A model generated the notes under the pieces. The model did no database searches. It was given only the letters and a program-made list of their open reading frames with translations, and had not been told where the DNA came from. The translations under genes and the position numbers were made by a program. From NCBI RefSeq assembly GCF_008086175.1, contig NZ_VSKM01000011.1, positions 1 to 64,000 of the forward strand: 64,000 nt of DNA, written 5' to 3'. Below are positions 53,679 to 63,481 of this stretch, one piece after another. The stretch's first letter is position 1. Each line of letters begins with the position of its first letter. This stretch comes from Bizionia saleffrena. Lineage in GTDB: Bacteria; Bacteroidota; Bacteroidia; Flavobacteriales; Flavobacteriaceae.

Positions 53679-54632
53679 TTAAAAATTAATGTTTAAGGAC
53701 TGTAAATGAGCTATTTTACGCTGTAAATCTTCAAGAAATTTTAAATGAGCTTGAGAGGACGGGTTAAAAGGTTTGTGAATGAGTCCTTTTTGAACCGCGT
53801 CAATCTCTTTCATAATAGGTGTCGCTTTTGGTACAATCCAAGCGGATTGAAATTGCTCCCAAATATAATGCACAGCCATCATATTAGGATGCAAAAGGTC
53901 TTCATTATAAAAGCGGTAATCTCGAAGTTCGTCTATCATAATTTCGAAAGACGGGAAATAAGAGACTCTTTTATCGCTGTTAGACTCCGTTTTTAGAAGG
54001 TGATGAATAGCAGCAATTAAGTGCGATTTGCTTAATGTATTTTCAATAAAACCATCCTTTATATGGCGCACGGGAGATACGGTAAAAACAAACTGAACTT
54101 TAGGATTAATCGCCTTCACCTTACTAATAATAGTTTCTAAACTCTTAGTGATTTCGGCGATGGTTAATAAGCACTTCTCAAACTCCTTTTGTGGCACTTT
54201 ATGACAATTAGCGACAATTACACTGCTTTCTTTTAACGCATATACCCAAGCCGTTCCTAGCGTGATTATAATATGAGAGGCTTTTTTAAGCTGATAATTG
54301 GTTAACTCCAATTTAGCATTTAAAGTGGCTAATACCCCTTCTTCCGAAGTGCAACTTAATTTTGAATGCGCATCGTAGCATTGCCAACGTTCATTGTAAT
54401 AAAAAACATCGTCTTTTGTATATACTTTTTGCTGAAGTGCGTTAACTATGAGATTTTCAATCGCTTTGGGATGAAATAAAATCCCGAAGGGATTGGACGT
54501 ATTTTGAAATTTAAAATAACTAAATTTCTCTGAAATATTTTCGGCAAAACAAGACCCAAATAGCACAACGTTAGACTCGTAATCGATAGGATTATCGGCT
54601 TTTTGTATTGGTATTTGGGTTTGAAGTTTCAC
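53679..54632 (-). CDS. GSCFA-domain protein
   Basis: The 317-residue protein has the name-giving motif FGSCFAENI near residue 30 and the family segments NPFGILFHP, HIIITLGTAWVY, VSPVRHIKDG and LLHPNMMAVHYIWE. GSCFA proteins form an SGNH-hydrolase-like family common in Bacteroidota; substrates are unknown. The gene lies 18 bases after alaS on the same strand, so it is probably cotranscribed. Confidence 0.93.
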   Translation of the reverse strand: MKLQTQIPIQKADNPIDYESNVVLFGSCFAENISEKFSYFKFQNTSNPFGILFHPKAIENLIVNALQQKVYTKDDVFYYNERWQCYDAHSKLSCTSEEGVLATLNAKLELTNYQLKKASHIIITLGTAWVYALKESSVIVANCHKVPQKEFEKCLLTIAEITKSLETIISKVKAINPKVQFVFTVSPVRHIKDGFIENTLSKSHLIAAIHHLLKTESNSDKRVSYFPSFEIMIDELRDYRFYNEDLLHPNMMAVHYIWEQFQSAWIVPKATPIMKEIDAVQKGLIHKPFNPSSQAHLKFLEDLQRKIAHLQSLNINF

Positions 54633-54650
54633 TTTTTAATTTTATGATAG

Positions 54651-57266
54651 CTATTGAATATAGTTTTTAGCTTGGTAAAGCGCTTGCTCAATTCCTGCAG
54701 GGTTTTTACCTCCAGCAGTTGCAAAGAACGGCTGGCCACCACCACCACCTTGAATAAGCTTTCCTAATTCGCGAACCACTTGCCCCGCGTTAAGGTTGCG
54801 TTCTTTAACCAATTCCTTAGAAATATAACAGGTTAACATCGCTTTATCCGCTTCGGCAGTTGCGAATAATAAGAATAAATTTTTATGTTTACTTCCTAAT
54901 TCAAAAGCAACATCTTTAATTCCCGAGGCATCTAAATCTATTTTTTTTGCCAAGAACTGAATCCCGTTAATTTCTGTAAGTTCATTCGCTAATTCACCTT
55001 TTAAATTCTTCGCTTTATCTTTTAGTAAGCTTTCAATTTGTTTTTTTAACGCCGTGTTTTCATCTTTCAAAGATTCTAAAGCTTTTACAGGCTTTTTGGC
55101 GTTGTTAAGCAAATCTTTCATTTCAAAAAACGCACGATTATTTTCAGAATAAAAGTCTTTCACCGCATCGTTGGTAATGGCTTCTATACGTCTTATTCCA
55201 GATGCGACGGCACCTTCTGATACTATTTTAAAATGCCAAATATCGGCAGTGTTTTTTACGTGTGTCCCACCACAAAGCTCCATAGATTGTCCGAAACGAA
55301 TAGTACGCACTGTATCGCCATATTTTTCACCAAACAAAGCTACTGCCCCTTGTTCCAAGGCTTTTTCCATTGGTACCGATCGGTGTTCTTCTAAATCCAA
55401 TTTACCTTCAATTCTTGCATTCACAAAATCTTCAACATCGCGTAATTGCTCTGGTGTTACTTTTGAAAAATGAGAAAAGTCGAAGCGTAAATATTTTGAG
55501 TGTACTGCACTCCCCTTTTGCTCTACGTGCAGGCCTAAAACTTCTCTTAAACCTTGATGTAGTAAGTGTGTTGCTGTGTGATTACATTCGGTGCGAGAGC
55601 GTTGTTTTGTATCTACTGCCGCCGTAAACGCGGCGTTTAAATTAGAAGGCAAATTTTTAGAAAAATGAATGATTACGTTATTTTCCTTTTTAGTATCAAG
55701 AATATAAACAACATCACCTTTGGCGTCTTCTAAATATCCTTTATCACCGACTTGGCCACCACCTTCAGCATAAAAAGGGGTTAAATTAAACACTAACTGA
55801 TACATCTCTCCTTCTTTTTTAGAGGTTACTTTTCTGTATCGTGTAAGTTTAACTTGGGCTTCTAAGTGGTCGTATCCTACAAATTCTTCAACGGCATCTT
55901 CTATTAAAATGATCCAATCTTCGGTAGACATTTCACTGGCAGCACGCGACCGTTGTTTTTGTTTTTGTAATTCTTCGTTAAATCCTTTTTCGTCTAATTC
56001 CAATCCTTTTTCAGATAAAATTAGAGCGGTTAAATCTATCGGAAAACCATAAGTATCGTATAATTGGAACGCTTTATCTCCAGAAACTTCCTTTCCTTTT
56101 GTGGTCTCAATAATTCTATCTAGCAACACTAAGCCTTGATCTAACGTTCTTAAAAAAGACGTTTCCTCTTCCTTTATTACATTTTCTATTAACTGTCTTT
56201 GGCTTTTAATTTCGGGGAACGCGTCGCCCATTTTTTTACTTAAAACGCTTACTAATCTGTAGATAAACGGTTCTTTTTTATCTAAAAAGGTAAACCCGTA
56301 ACGTATAGCACGACGTAAAATTCTACGAATGACATAACCAGCCCCCGTATTACTAGGTAACTGCCCGTCGGCAATAGAAAACGCCACAGCACGAACGTGA
56401 TCAGAAATTACACGAATTGCAATATCGATTTCCGCGTCTTTACCATACTCTGTATCAGTAATAGTTTCAATCTCACGAATAATAGGCGTAAAAACATCGG
56501 TATCGTAATTAGATTTCACGTCTTGTAACACCATACACAAACGCTCGAATCCCATTCCTGTATCGATATGTTTATTTGGTAACACCTCTAGAGAACCATT
56601 GGCTTTACGGTTGTATTGCATAAATACCAAATTCCAGATTTCTACCACTTGTGGATGATCTTGATTTACAAGGTCTTTACCTGAAACTAATACTTTTTCT
56701 TCTGGGGTACGAATATCGACGTGAATTTCGCTACACGGGCCGCAAGGGCCTTGATCGCCCATTTCCCAGAAGTTATCCTTTTTATCCCCCATTAAAATAC
56801 GGTCTTCAGGAATAATTTCTTTCCATAAATCGTACGCCTCTTGGTCCATTTCTAGAGCATCGCCATCGTTGCTACCTTCAAAAACGGTAACATATAGTAT
56901 GTCTGGATCTATTTTGTAAACGTCTATTAAAAGCTCCCAAGCCCACGCAATCGCTTCTTTTTTAAAATAATCACCAAAACTCCAATTCCCCAGCATTTCA
57001 AATAACGTATGGTGGTAGGTATCGTAACCTACTTCCTCTAAATCGTTATGCTTACCCGAAACACGTAAACATTTTTGCGAATCGGTTAAGCGGGTGTTTT
57101 TTGGTTTTGCATTTCCTAAAAAATATTCTTTAAAAGGCGCCATTCCCGAATTAACAAACATTAAGGTAGGGTCATCTTTTAAAACCATTGGTGCAGATGG
57201 CACAATACTGTGTTTTTTATCTTCGAAAAAACGTAAATAGGTAGAGCGAACGTCTTGAGATTTCAT
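54651..57266 (-). CDS. alaS: Alanyl-tRNA synthetase
   Basis: AlaRS charges tRNA-Ala and edits mischarged Ser/Gly. The 871-residue protein has the class II core at the N terminus ([55 protein letters not shown]). The editing domain follows ([16 protein letters not shown] with zinc-binding His, and the CGGTHV motif), then a coiled coil and the C-Ala domain ([19 protein letters not shown]). Length is normal. It is followed by the GSCFA gene and is divergent from the M23 peptidase gene. Confidence 0.97.
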   Translation of the reverse strand: MKSQDVRSTYLRFFEDKKHSIVPSAPMVLKDDPTLMFVNSGMAPFKEYFLGNAKPKNTRLTDSQKCLRVSGKHNDLEEVGYDTYHHTLFEMLGNWSFGDYFKKEAIAWAWELLIDVYKIDPDILYVTVFEGSNDGDALEMDQEAYDLWKEIIPEDRILMGDKKDNFWEMGDQGPCGPCSEIHVDIRTPEEKVLVSGKDLVNQDHPQVVEIWNLVFMQYNRKANGSLEVLPNKHIDTGMGFERLCMVLQDVKSNYDTDVFTPIIREIETITDTEYGKDAEIDIAIRVISDHVRAVAFSIADGQLPSNTGAGYVIRRILRRAIRYGFTFLDKKEPFIYRLVSVLSKKMGDAFPEIKSQRQLIENVIKEEETSFLRTLDQGLVLLDRIIETTKGKEVSGDKAFQLYDTYGFPIDLTALILSEKGLELDEKGFNEELQKQKQRSRAASEMSTEDWIILIEDAVEEFVGYDHLEAQVKLTRYRKVTSKKEGEMYQLVFNLTPFYAEGGGQVGDKGYLEDAKGDVVYILDTKKENNVIIHFSKNLPSNLNAAFTAAVDTKQRSRTECNHTATHLLHQGLREVLGLHVEQKGSAVHSKYLRFDFSHFSKVTPEQLRDVEDFVNARIEGKLDLEEHRSVPMEKALEQGAVALFGEKYGDTVRTIRFGQSMELCGGTHVKNTADIWHFKIVSEGAVASGIRRIEAITNDAVKDFYSENNRAFFEMKDLLNNAKKPVKALESLKDENTALKKQIESLLKDKAKNLKGELANELTEINGIQFLAKKIDLDASGIKDVAFELGSKHKNLFLLFATAEADKAMLTCYISKELVKERNLNAGQVVRELGKLIQGGGGGQPFFATAGGKNPAGIEQALYQAKNYIQ

Positions 57267-57385
57267 AATGTATCTAGTATTCTTACTTCTGTTAAATTAC
57301 TATTAACAGTAAATTGTTTTTAATTTTTATCCCTTAAATTTATCTCTTAAATTTCAAGGGAGCTTACCTACAATTATACTAATAT

Positions 57386-57418
57386 CAAAAATATTACGAT
57401 AATATTTTTGTAGGTTTG
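57386..57418. promoter_or_regulatory. Symmetric promoter-like palindrome between alaS and the M23 gene
   Basis: CAAAAATATTA-CGA-TAATATTTTTG (57386-57410) is a perfect 11-bp inverted repeat. It places the -7 box TATTTTTG on both strands, facing outward. A second plus-strand box TAGGTTTG (57411-57418) is adjacent. No -33 elements were resolved. Confidence 0.45.
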
Positions 57419-57426
57419 TTCGTTAA

Positions 57427-57460
57427 CTAATCAATTAAACTCTTTTTTTTAATTGATTAG
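57427..57460. repeat. 13-bp inverted repeat upstream of the M23 gene
   Basis: CTAATCAATTAAA (57427-57439) and TTTAATTGATTAG (57448-57460) are perfect arms around a T-rich loop. They lie 28 bases before the M23 peptidase start. It could be an operator or a 5'-UTR hairpin. Confidence 0.6.
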
Positions 57461-57487
57461 CATTGCAAAAATAGCATAAATTAGATA

Positions 57488-58459
57488 ATGAGTAAGGTAA
57501 AATATTATTATGATTCAGATACATTATCGTATCGCAAAATAGAACGTAAAAAAAGACGTACAATTAAGTATGCCTTGTTTTTTTTATTTGCCGCTGCACT
57601 GTTCGGTTTTGTGGTTGTTTTTATAGGAAGTCAGTACTTAGAATCACCCAAAGAAAAAGCCTTAAAACGCGAATTAAGTAATATGCAGATTCAGTTTAAT
57701 TTACTGAATAAAAAAATGGACGACGCAGAAACTGTTCTCGCCAACGTAGAAGATAGAGATAATAATATTTACAGATTATATTTTGAAGCTAACCCCATCC
57801 CTGAAGAGCAGCGAAGAGCCGGTTTTGGAGGTGTAAATCGATATTCGAAATTACAAGGTTACGATAATTCTAAAATAATTACAGAAACAAGTAAACGTTT
57901 AGATGTCTTACAAAAACAGATTGTAGTGCAGTCCAAGTCTTTAGACGAAATTGTACTTTTAGCCGAAGAAAAAGAAAAATTCCTGGCTACTATTCCTGCT
58001 ATTCAACCGGTAAAAAACGAAGATTTAGCACGCGTAGCTTCAGGTTATGGTTATAGAACTGATCCTTTTACAAAAGCAAGAAAATTTCATTATGGTATGG
58101 ATTTCACGGCCTCTCGAGGGACTCCTATTTATGCGTCTGGAGATGGTGTCGTGATTAGAGCCGATAATAACTCAACAGGTTACGGTAATCATATTAGAAT
58201 AGATCACGGTTATGGATACGTCTCTTTGTATGCGCATATGTATAAGTACAATGTAAGAAAGAACCAGAAAGTACAACGCGGCGATATTATTGGATTTGTA
58301 GGCAGCACTGGTCGCTCTGAAGGCCCACACTTACACTATGAAATTTTTAAGGATGATGAACGCATCAACCCTATTCATTTTTATTATGGCAGTTTAACAG
58401 CCGAAGAGTTTGATAAACTTCTCGAGCACGCTTCATTAGAAAATCAATCTTTAGATTAA
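57488..58459 (+). CDS. M23 family metallopeptidase (cell-wall endopeptidase)
   Basis: The 323-residue protein has a basic cytoplasmic N terminus, one membrane helix (about 27-48) and a coiled coil (about 55-115). A periplasmic M23 domain (about 180-295) follows with HYGMDFTASRGTPIYASGDG and YVSLYAHMYKY, ending in GRSEGPHLHYEIF, whose HxH supplies zinc ligands. Such enzymes cut peptidoglycan cross-links. It overlaps the next gene, a MerR regulator, by one base (TAATG), so the two are translationally coupled. Confidence 0.93.
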   Translation: MSKVKYYYDSDTLSYRKIERKKRRTIKYALFFLFAAALFGFVVVFIGSQYLESPKEKALKRELSNMQIQFNLLNKKMDDAETVLANVEDRDNNIYRLYFEANPIPEEQRRAGFGGVNRYSKLQGYDNSKIITETSKRLDVLQKQIVVQSKSLDEIVLLAEEKEKFLATIPAIQPVKNEDLARVASGYGYRTDPFTKARKFHYGMDFTASRGTPIYASGDGVVIRADNNSTGYGNHIRIDHGYGYVSLYAHMYKYNVRKNQKVQRGDIIGFVGSTGRSEGPHLHYEIFKDDERINPIHFYYGSLTAEEFDKLLEHASLENQSLD

Positions 58460-58788
58460 TGCATATAGAACTCTCAGAAAAACGCTATTACGCCATTGGC
58501 GAAGTAGCCAAAGCATTTAAGGTGAACACCTCATTAATTCGGTTTTGGGAGAAAGAATTTGATGTGTTAAAACCAAAGAAAAATGCCAAAGGAAATCGTA
58601 AGTTTACACCCGAAGATATAGAGCATTTAAAATTTATTTATCATCTTGTAAAAGAAAGAGGTTTTACGCTTGAAGGTGCCAAAACACACATAAAAGATGA
58701 ACGCAGACAAACACTTTCGACTTATGAAATAATTAGTAAATTAGAAGGTGTAAAAAACGAACTTATTAAACTAAAAAACCAACTTTAA
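58459..58788 (+). CDS. MerR-family transcriptional regulator
   Basis: The 109-residue protein has a MerR HTH (about 8-75: KRYYAIGEVAKAFKVNTSLIRFWEKEFDVLKPKKNAKGNRKFTPED). A short coiled-coil tail follows with no cysteine-based effector domain. The ligand is unknown. It starts within the stop codon of the M23 peptidase gene and precedes the LemA gene by 11 bases, so it belongs to the same transcript. Confidence 0.92.
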   Translation: MHIELSEKRYYAIGEVAKAFKVNTSLIRFWEKEFDVLKPKKNAKGNRKFTPEDIEHLKFIYHLVKERGFTLEGAKTHIKDERRQTLSTYEIISKLEGVKNELIKLKNQL

Positions 58789-58799
58789 AACTAACTATT

Positions 58800-59399
58800 A
58801 TGAAAAAATGGCTTATCCCTGTAATTATTTTAGGAGTACTTGTTGTAGTATTCTATTCTTGGGGAAAAAACTTTAATAACACAGCTATCGATTTAAAAGA
58901 ATCGGCTACCAAATCTTGGGGTAATGTAGAGAGTAGTTACCAACGTAGAAACGACCTTATAGGGAGTTTAATAAAAACAGTGCAAGGTGCTGCAGATTTC
59001 GAGAAAAGCACTTTAGAAGCTGTTATTAATGCACGTTCTAAAGCAACCTCAGTAACAATCGACCCTTCGAATATTACACCAGAACAATTGCAAAAATTTA
59101 ACCAAGCGCAAAGCGGAGTAAGTAGTGCATTATCGCGCTTATTAGTCACTGTAGAGCGTTATCCCGATATTAAAGCTAACCAAAACTTTTTAGAATTACA
59201 GTCGCAATTAGAAGGAACCGAAAATAGAATTAATGTAGCGAGAGATCGTTTTAACGAAGCAATCGAACCGTATAACAAGCATGTTAAACGTTTCCCTAAT
59301 TCTATTTTAGCGGGAATTTTTAACTTCGAACCAATGGATTACTACAAAGCTGAAGCAGGAAGTGAGAAGGCTCCGGACGTAGATTTTGATTTTAAATAA
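58800..59399 (+). CDS. LemA family protein
   Basis: The 199-residue protein has one N-terminal membrane helix (WLIPVIILGVLVVVFYSW) and the helical LemA domain: SWGNVESSYQRRNDLIGSLIKTVQGAADFE, LLVTVERYPDIKANQNFLELQSQLEGTENRI and RFPNSILAGIF. Function is unknown; LemA is often encoded with TPM-domain proteins, as here, where two follow with gaps of 3 and 8 bases. Confidence 0.95.
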   Translation: MKKWLIPVIILGVLVVVFYSWGKNFNNTAIDLKESATKSWGNVESSYQRRNDLIGSLIKTVQGAADFEKSTLEAVINARSKATSVTIDPSNITPEQLQKFNQAQSGVSSALSRLLVTVERYPDIKANQNFLELQSQLEGTENRINVARDRFNEAIEPYNKHVKRFPNSILAGIFNFEPMDYYKAEAGSEKAPDVDFDFK

Positions 59400-59402
59400 A
59401 AT

Positions 59403-59843
59403 ATGCCAAATACAACTGAAGCTTTTTTAACACCAAGTGAAGAAAAAGAAATTGTAGCCGCTATTCGGGTTGCAGAAAAACAAACCTCTGGAGAAATTAG
59501 AGTACATATAGAGAAGACCTCTAAAGGCGCCATTGAAGATCGCGCTTTAGAAGTGTTTTCCGAACTAAAAATGCACAACACAGCACAACGTAACGGCGTG
59601 CTAATTTATGTTGCTGTAGACGATAGAAACTTTGCGATTTACGGTGACCAAGGTATTAATGCTGTCGTTACAGAAACGTTTTGGGACGATACCATATACA
59701 GTATACAAACACATTTTAAGAATGGTAAGTTTAAACAAGGTTTAATCGACGGTATTTTAAAAGCAGGAGAGCAGTTACAAGGGTATTTCCCTTGGGATGA
59801 TACCGATAAAAACGAACTCTCAGATTCTATTTCTAAAGGTTAA
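59403..59843 (+). CDS. TPM-domain protein without signal peptide
   Basis: The 146-residue protein is essentially one TPM/YgcG-type domain: FLTPSEEKEIVAAIRVAEKQTSGEIRVHIE, NGVLIYVAVDDRNFAIYGDQGINAVV and GILKAGEQLQGYF. No signal peptide or membrane helix is visible, so it may be cytoplasmic, in contrast with the secreted TPM protein encoded next. Domain function is unknown, with links to envelope maintenance and photosystem repair in other lineages. Confidence 0.9.
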   Translation: MPNTTEAFLTPSEEKEIVAAIRVAEKQTSGEIRVHIEKTSKGAIEDRALEVFSELKMHNTAQRNGVLIYVAVDDRNFAIYGDQGINAVVTETFWDDTIYSIQTHFKNGKFKQGLIDGILKAGEQLQGYFPWDDTDKNELSDSISKG

Positions 59844-59851
59844 AAAACACT

Positions 59852-60694
59852 ATGTTCGATTCTCTATCCCGTAGATTTCATTTAAAATCATTGAAAAAAA
59901 GCGCACTATTCTTAGTCTTTGCTTTATGTTCAATCTCACTCACTTTTGGACAGTTCGACATTCCAGAAAAGCCCCCTTTAAAAGACGGCGGACAAACGAG
60001 TGTTTACGACTATTCCGATTTACTATCACCAAATGAGAAAAGCACTTTAGAAACTAAACTTATTAAATATTCTGATAGCACATCAACACAAATCGTGGTT
60101 GCTATAATTGCCTCGACTGAAGGCGAATATATTAATTATCTCGGCGCTAATTGGGCTCAAGAATGGGGTATTGGAGATGCTAAAAAAGATAATGGAATTT
60201 TTATTTTACTAGCACGAGACGACCGTAAAATAGGAATAAGTACAGGAAAAGGGACAGAGCATTTAATGACCGATGCAATGTCCAGACGTATTATAGAAAT
60301 AGATATTATACCCTTCTTTAAACGCAACGATTATTACGGCGGATTAAACCGCGGTGCCGATGCTATTTTTGAGGTTATGCAAGGCGAGTATACTGGAACG
60401 CGAGAAACCGCCTCAAAAGAGGGATTCCCTGTTGGTTTAATGTTTTTCTTATTCATTGTATTTATTGTCATCATAGCTTCTATTTCTAAAAATAAAAGAG
60501 GCGGTGGCGGTGGAAACCATTCTAACAGACCTAGTATTCTCGATGCTATTATTTTAAGCAGCGCTGGACGCGGCGCCTTTGGCGGCGGTGGATTCGGTGG
60601 TAGCTCCGGCGGAGGCCTTGGTGGCGGAGGCGGCTTTGGTGGCGGTTTTGGTGGTGGTGGTTTTGGTGGTGGTGGAGCTTCGGGCGGCTGGTAA
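59852..60694 (+). CDS. Secreted TPM-domain protein with Gly-rich tail (YgcG-like)
   Basis: The 280-residue protein has a signal peptide (hydrophobic segment ending SLTFGQF, after a basic extension of about 15 residues). A TPM domain (about 50-185: VYDYSDLLSPNEKSTLETKL, GIFILLARDDRKIGISTGKG) and a membrane helix (about 193-212) follow. A glycine-rich tail with FGGGGFGG-type repeats closes it. It is the last gene of the M23-MerR-LemA-TPM group, and its product is probably anchored in the inner membrane. Confidence 0.92.
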   Translation: MFDSLSRRFHLKSLKKSALFLVFALCSISLTFGQFDIPEKPPLKDGGQTSVYDYSDLLSPNEKSTLETKLIKYSDSTSTQIVVAIIASTEGEYINYLGANWAQEWGIGDAKKDNGIFILLARDDRKIGISTGKGTEHLMTDAMSRRIIEIDIIPFFKRNDYYGGLNRGADAIFEVMQGEYTGTRETASKEGFPVGLMFFLFIVFIVIIASISKNKRGGGGGNHSNRPSILDAIILSSAGRGAFGGGGFGGSSGGGLGGGGGFGGGFGGGGFGGGGASGGW

Positions 60695-60800
60695 AACTTA
60701 TTGCCTTTTAGAAATAATTTCACTATTTCAACTTCTTTAGCGTAATAAAAGCTCTATAAAATTTAGCCTTTTAGCAACGAAGCCAATTACAAATTATAGG

Positions 60801-61418
60801 AAATGCTCTTTATCTCTTATGAGATAACATTAAAACACTGTCCAAATTGCGGACAAACTTACCATACTAAAAGACTTTCGAGTGTTTCAATTTTAGAGGC
60901 CTTAATTAATAATATATTTTCATTAGAGCAATCTTTTCTTAAAACATTAAAGTAGAGTTACTAAATCCTAGCATCTTACCGTTCAGATTACTGGAATGGA
61001 TTTAGAGGCTAATACTATAGTCCTATTAAATTCTTAACTGTCGCTGCATTATTCTTTTTGTTACCTTTTTTGTTGGTGGACGATTTTCTAAGAATTACAG
61101 TAACCAATACGATTTCTGTACATTTTACTTTTCTGTTTCTAAACATAATATTCTTCTCTTTAATCGCTTTTATTGTTTATAAAAAACAGAAGAAGAATTA
61201 TATTAAACTTAAAATCAATTATTTATAACGTTAGTCTCTGGTCTATTCTTTTTGTTCCAATTTCAATATTTCTAGAGTTAATAAAAGTCGAAAACAATTA
61301 TCAATTAATAATTATATTTTTTCATCTTAAGTCTTATGCAAAGAATATAGAGTATCACTTTAAGTCTACTTATTCTTTTTCTATCTCTACTTTTGCTAGC
61401 GTAATGTTTATAAATTGA
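60801..61418 (+). pseudogene. Decayed DUF3667-like membrane protein gene
   Basis: Translation of the pieces gives LKHCPNCGQTYHTKRLS, LEALINNIFSLEQSFLKTLK, then LLNPSI, DYWNGFRG, YYSPIKFL and several hydrophobic helices. This is the order of the DUF3667 family: zinc ribbon, NNIF.., YWNGKR and membrane segments. A stop after LKTLK (about 60954), a frame change before DYWNGFRG, a stop directly after it and a further frame change near 61225 break the frame. The last open part (61173-61418) is the C-terminal membrane region. The product cannot be intact. Confidence 0.8.
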
Positions 61419-61448
61419 AGCTCTAACACTTCAGCATAAAACAAAAAA

Positions 61449-61470
61449 AACAGCATATGGCTATGCTGTT
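61449..61470 (-). terminator. Terminator downstream of der
   Basis: AACAGCATA (61449-61457) pairs with TATGCTGTT (61462-61470). On the minus strand a T-run follows. It lies about 110 bases after the der stop. Confidence 0.7.
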
Positions 61471-61581
61471 CTTATTTATTCTTTAAAACTTAAGACGGTT
61501 TCTAAAAGGCGTGTATTTCGTTAATTGTTTAAACTACTCGAGCAAAAAACTTTTATAAACTCTTAACATTTGAAATTATAT

Positions 61582-62895
61582 TTATTTCTTTCTCAAGTAA
61601 ACGCTTATCGGCACCCCTTTAAAATCATAAAGCTCTCTTAGCTTATTCTCTAAAAAACGTTTGTAAGGATCTCTTACATATTGTGGTAAGTTACAGAAAA
61701 AGGCAAATTGCGGTTGCGGCGTTGGCAACTGCATAATATATTTAATTTTAACGAATTTCCCCTTGTATGCTGGCGGTGGATAATTCTCTATAATTGGTAA
61801 GAACGTGTCGTTAAGAACGCTTGTTTTAATTTTTTTAGTCCGGTTTTGGTAAACCTCAACAGCTGTTTCTATTGCTTTATAGATACGTTGTTTAGTTAAC
61901 ACAGATATAAATACTATGGGCACATCAGTAAAAGGTTCCATTTGCTTACGGATTACTTTTTCGAATTCAATAGTCGTTTTGTGATCTTTTTCTACTAAAT
62001 CCCATTTATTAACTAAAACCACAATTCCTTTTCTATTTCTTTGAGCTAACCAAAAGATGTTTTGTACCTGTCCATCAAAGCCGCGTGTTGCATCTAAAAT
62101 AATAAGACAAACATCACTATGCTCGATCGCGCGTACACTTCTCATTACCGAGTAGAATTCTAAATCTTCTTTAACTTTAGACTTTTTACGAATTCCGGCC
62201 GTATCGACTAAATTAAAATCGAATCCGAAACGGTTATATTTTGTATCTATAGAATCTCTAGTTGTTCCTGCAATATCAGTAACGATATAACGGTCTTTAC
62301 CAATAAGGGCATTTATAAATGAAGATTTACCGGCATTTGGTCGGCCTACAACAGCAAAACGTGGGAATGCTTCCCCTTCTTCCTCTTCTTGCTCTACTTT
62401 CTCTGGAAGAACTTTAACAAGAGCATCTAATAAATCACCTGTTCCACTTCCGTTTATACTAGCAATAGTAAAGTATTCCCCTAATCCTAAAGAGAAAAAT
62501 TCTACGGCATCTTCTGCACGCTTATTATTATCGACTTTATTAACGACTAAAAATACTGGTTTTTTTACTTTGCGCAATAATTCAGCAACCTCTTCGTCCA
62601 TACCAGTGACACCAGACTCTACATCTACCATAAAAATAATAATATCGGCTTCTTCGATAGCTAAAATTACTTGTTTATCGATTTCAGCTTCAAAGACATC
62701 GTCACTTCCTTTAACATAACCACCGGTATCTATTAAAGAAAACTCTCTACCATTCCAATCGCTTTTTCCATAGTGACGATCTCTTGTTACACCACTAACG
62801 GCATCAACAATGGCTTCACGTCGTTGAATTAAACGATTAAAAAACGTCGATTTCCCAACGTTTGGTCTTCCTACTATAGCTACTATATTACTCAT
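61582..62895 (-). CDS. der: Ribosome-associated GTPase Der (EngA)
   Basis: Der is a double GTPase needed for 50S ribosomal subunit assembly. The 437-residue protein has two G domains, each with a P-loop (GRPNVGKST at about residue 8 and GRPNAGKSS at about 182), DTGG and DTAG switch II motifs and two NKxD motifs (NKVD, NKWD). A C-terminal KH-like domain ends [15 protein letters not shown]. Length is normal. Confidence 0.97.
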   Translation of the reverse strand: MSNIVAIVGRPNVGKSTFFNRLIQRREAIVDAVSGVTRDRHYGKSDWNGREFSLIDTGGYVKGSDDVFEAEIDKQVILAIEEADIIIFMVDVESGVTGMDEEVAELLRKVKKPVFLVVNKVDNNKRAEDAVEFFSLGLGEYFTIASINGSGTGDLLDALVKVLPEKVEQEEEEGEAFPRFAVVGRPNAGKSSFINALIGKDRYIVTDIAGTTRDSIDTKYNRFGFDFNLVDTAGIRKKSKVKEDLEFYSVMRSVRAIEHSDVCLIILDATRGFDGQVQNIFWLAQRNRKGIVVLVNKWDLVEKDHKTTIEFEKVIRKQMEPFTDVPIVFISVLTKQRIYKAIETAVEVYQNRTKKIKTSVLNDTFLPIIENYPPPAYKGKFVKIKYIMQLPTPQPQFAFFCNLPQYVRDPYKRFLENKLRELYDFKGVPISVYLRKK

Positions 62896-62912
62896 GGTTT
62901 CAAATTATTTTG

Positions 62913-62920
62913 CAAAGATA
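62913..62920 (-). promoter_or_regulatory. -7 box of the der promoter
   Basis: TATCTTTG on the minus strand ends 17 bases before the der start, matching TAnnTTTG. Confidence 0.45.
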
Positions 62921-62971
62921 GTGTTTTGGTGTCAAGAAAAAATACTATTTTAATCTCATTATTAAAAGATT

Positions 62972-63475
62972 ATGAATAAAAACATAAATGATGTGGTTTT
63001 GCGCCCGCGTTTTAAAAGGCAACTCAACACTAGTAAGTCCTTGATTTTAGATGCTTTTGAAACTATAGGTTCTCAAAAAACGGAATTTATCGTTTCGCGG
63101 ATCGAGGACCACGTATTTATTAAATTACCAAAAGCTAAGCAACAATTTTGGTCGCCACAGTTACATTTAGAAATAAATGAAGTTGATGAGAAAAACAGTC
63201 GGCTGTATGGTTTATTCGGGCCTAACCCAACAGTATGGACGCTCTTTATGTTTTTACATTTCGCTGTCGCCGGTTTATTTATCGCTTTTGCCATTTGGGC
63301 TTACTCTAACGCTTCATTAAACACCGACTACCAATTACAAATTTGGGGTATGTCCTTTATGGTAATTGTTTGGTTTGTATTGTACTTTGCCGCAAGGGTA
63401 AGTAAATCTTCTAATCAGGCTGAAATGAATGCACTTTACCGTTTTATGAAAGATGTGTTACAGACAAAGGTCTAA
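62972..63475 (+). CDS. Membrane protein of unknown function between der and era
   Basis: I do not recognise a named family. The 167-residue protein has an N-terminal soluble part (about 1-85), two membrane helices (about 90-110: TLFMFLHFAVAGLFIAFAIWAY; about 124-145: QIWGMSFMVIVWFVLYFAA) and a short C-terminal helix. Soluble N-terminal residues such as FWSPQLHLEINEV suggest a small globular domain. The position between der and era, each transcribed on the other strand, recurs in flavobacterial genomes as far as I recall. Confidence 0.75.
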   Translation: MNKNINDVVLRPRFKRQLNTSKSLILDAFETIGSQKTEFIVSRIEDHVFIKLPKAKQQFWSPQLHLEINEVDEKNSRLYGLFGPNPTVWTLFMFLHFAVAGLFIAFAIWAYSNASLNTDYQLQIWGMSFMVIVWFVLYFAARVSKSSNQAEMNALYRFMKDVLQTKV

Positions 63476-63481
63476 ACCTCC

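Noticed and set aside
60334-60723. Minus-strand 129-codon open frame, extremely proline-rich
   Set aside because: It is the exact complement of the glycine-rich tail of the secreted TPM protein; GGN codons read as proline on the other strand.
61173-61418. Stand-alone 81-residue membrane protein
   Set aside because: It is the C-terminal fragment of the decayed DUF3667-like gene rather than a gene of its own.
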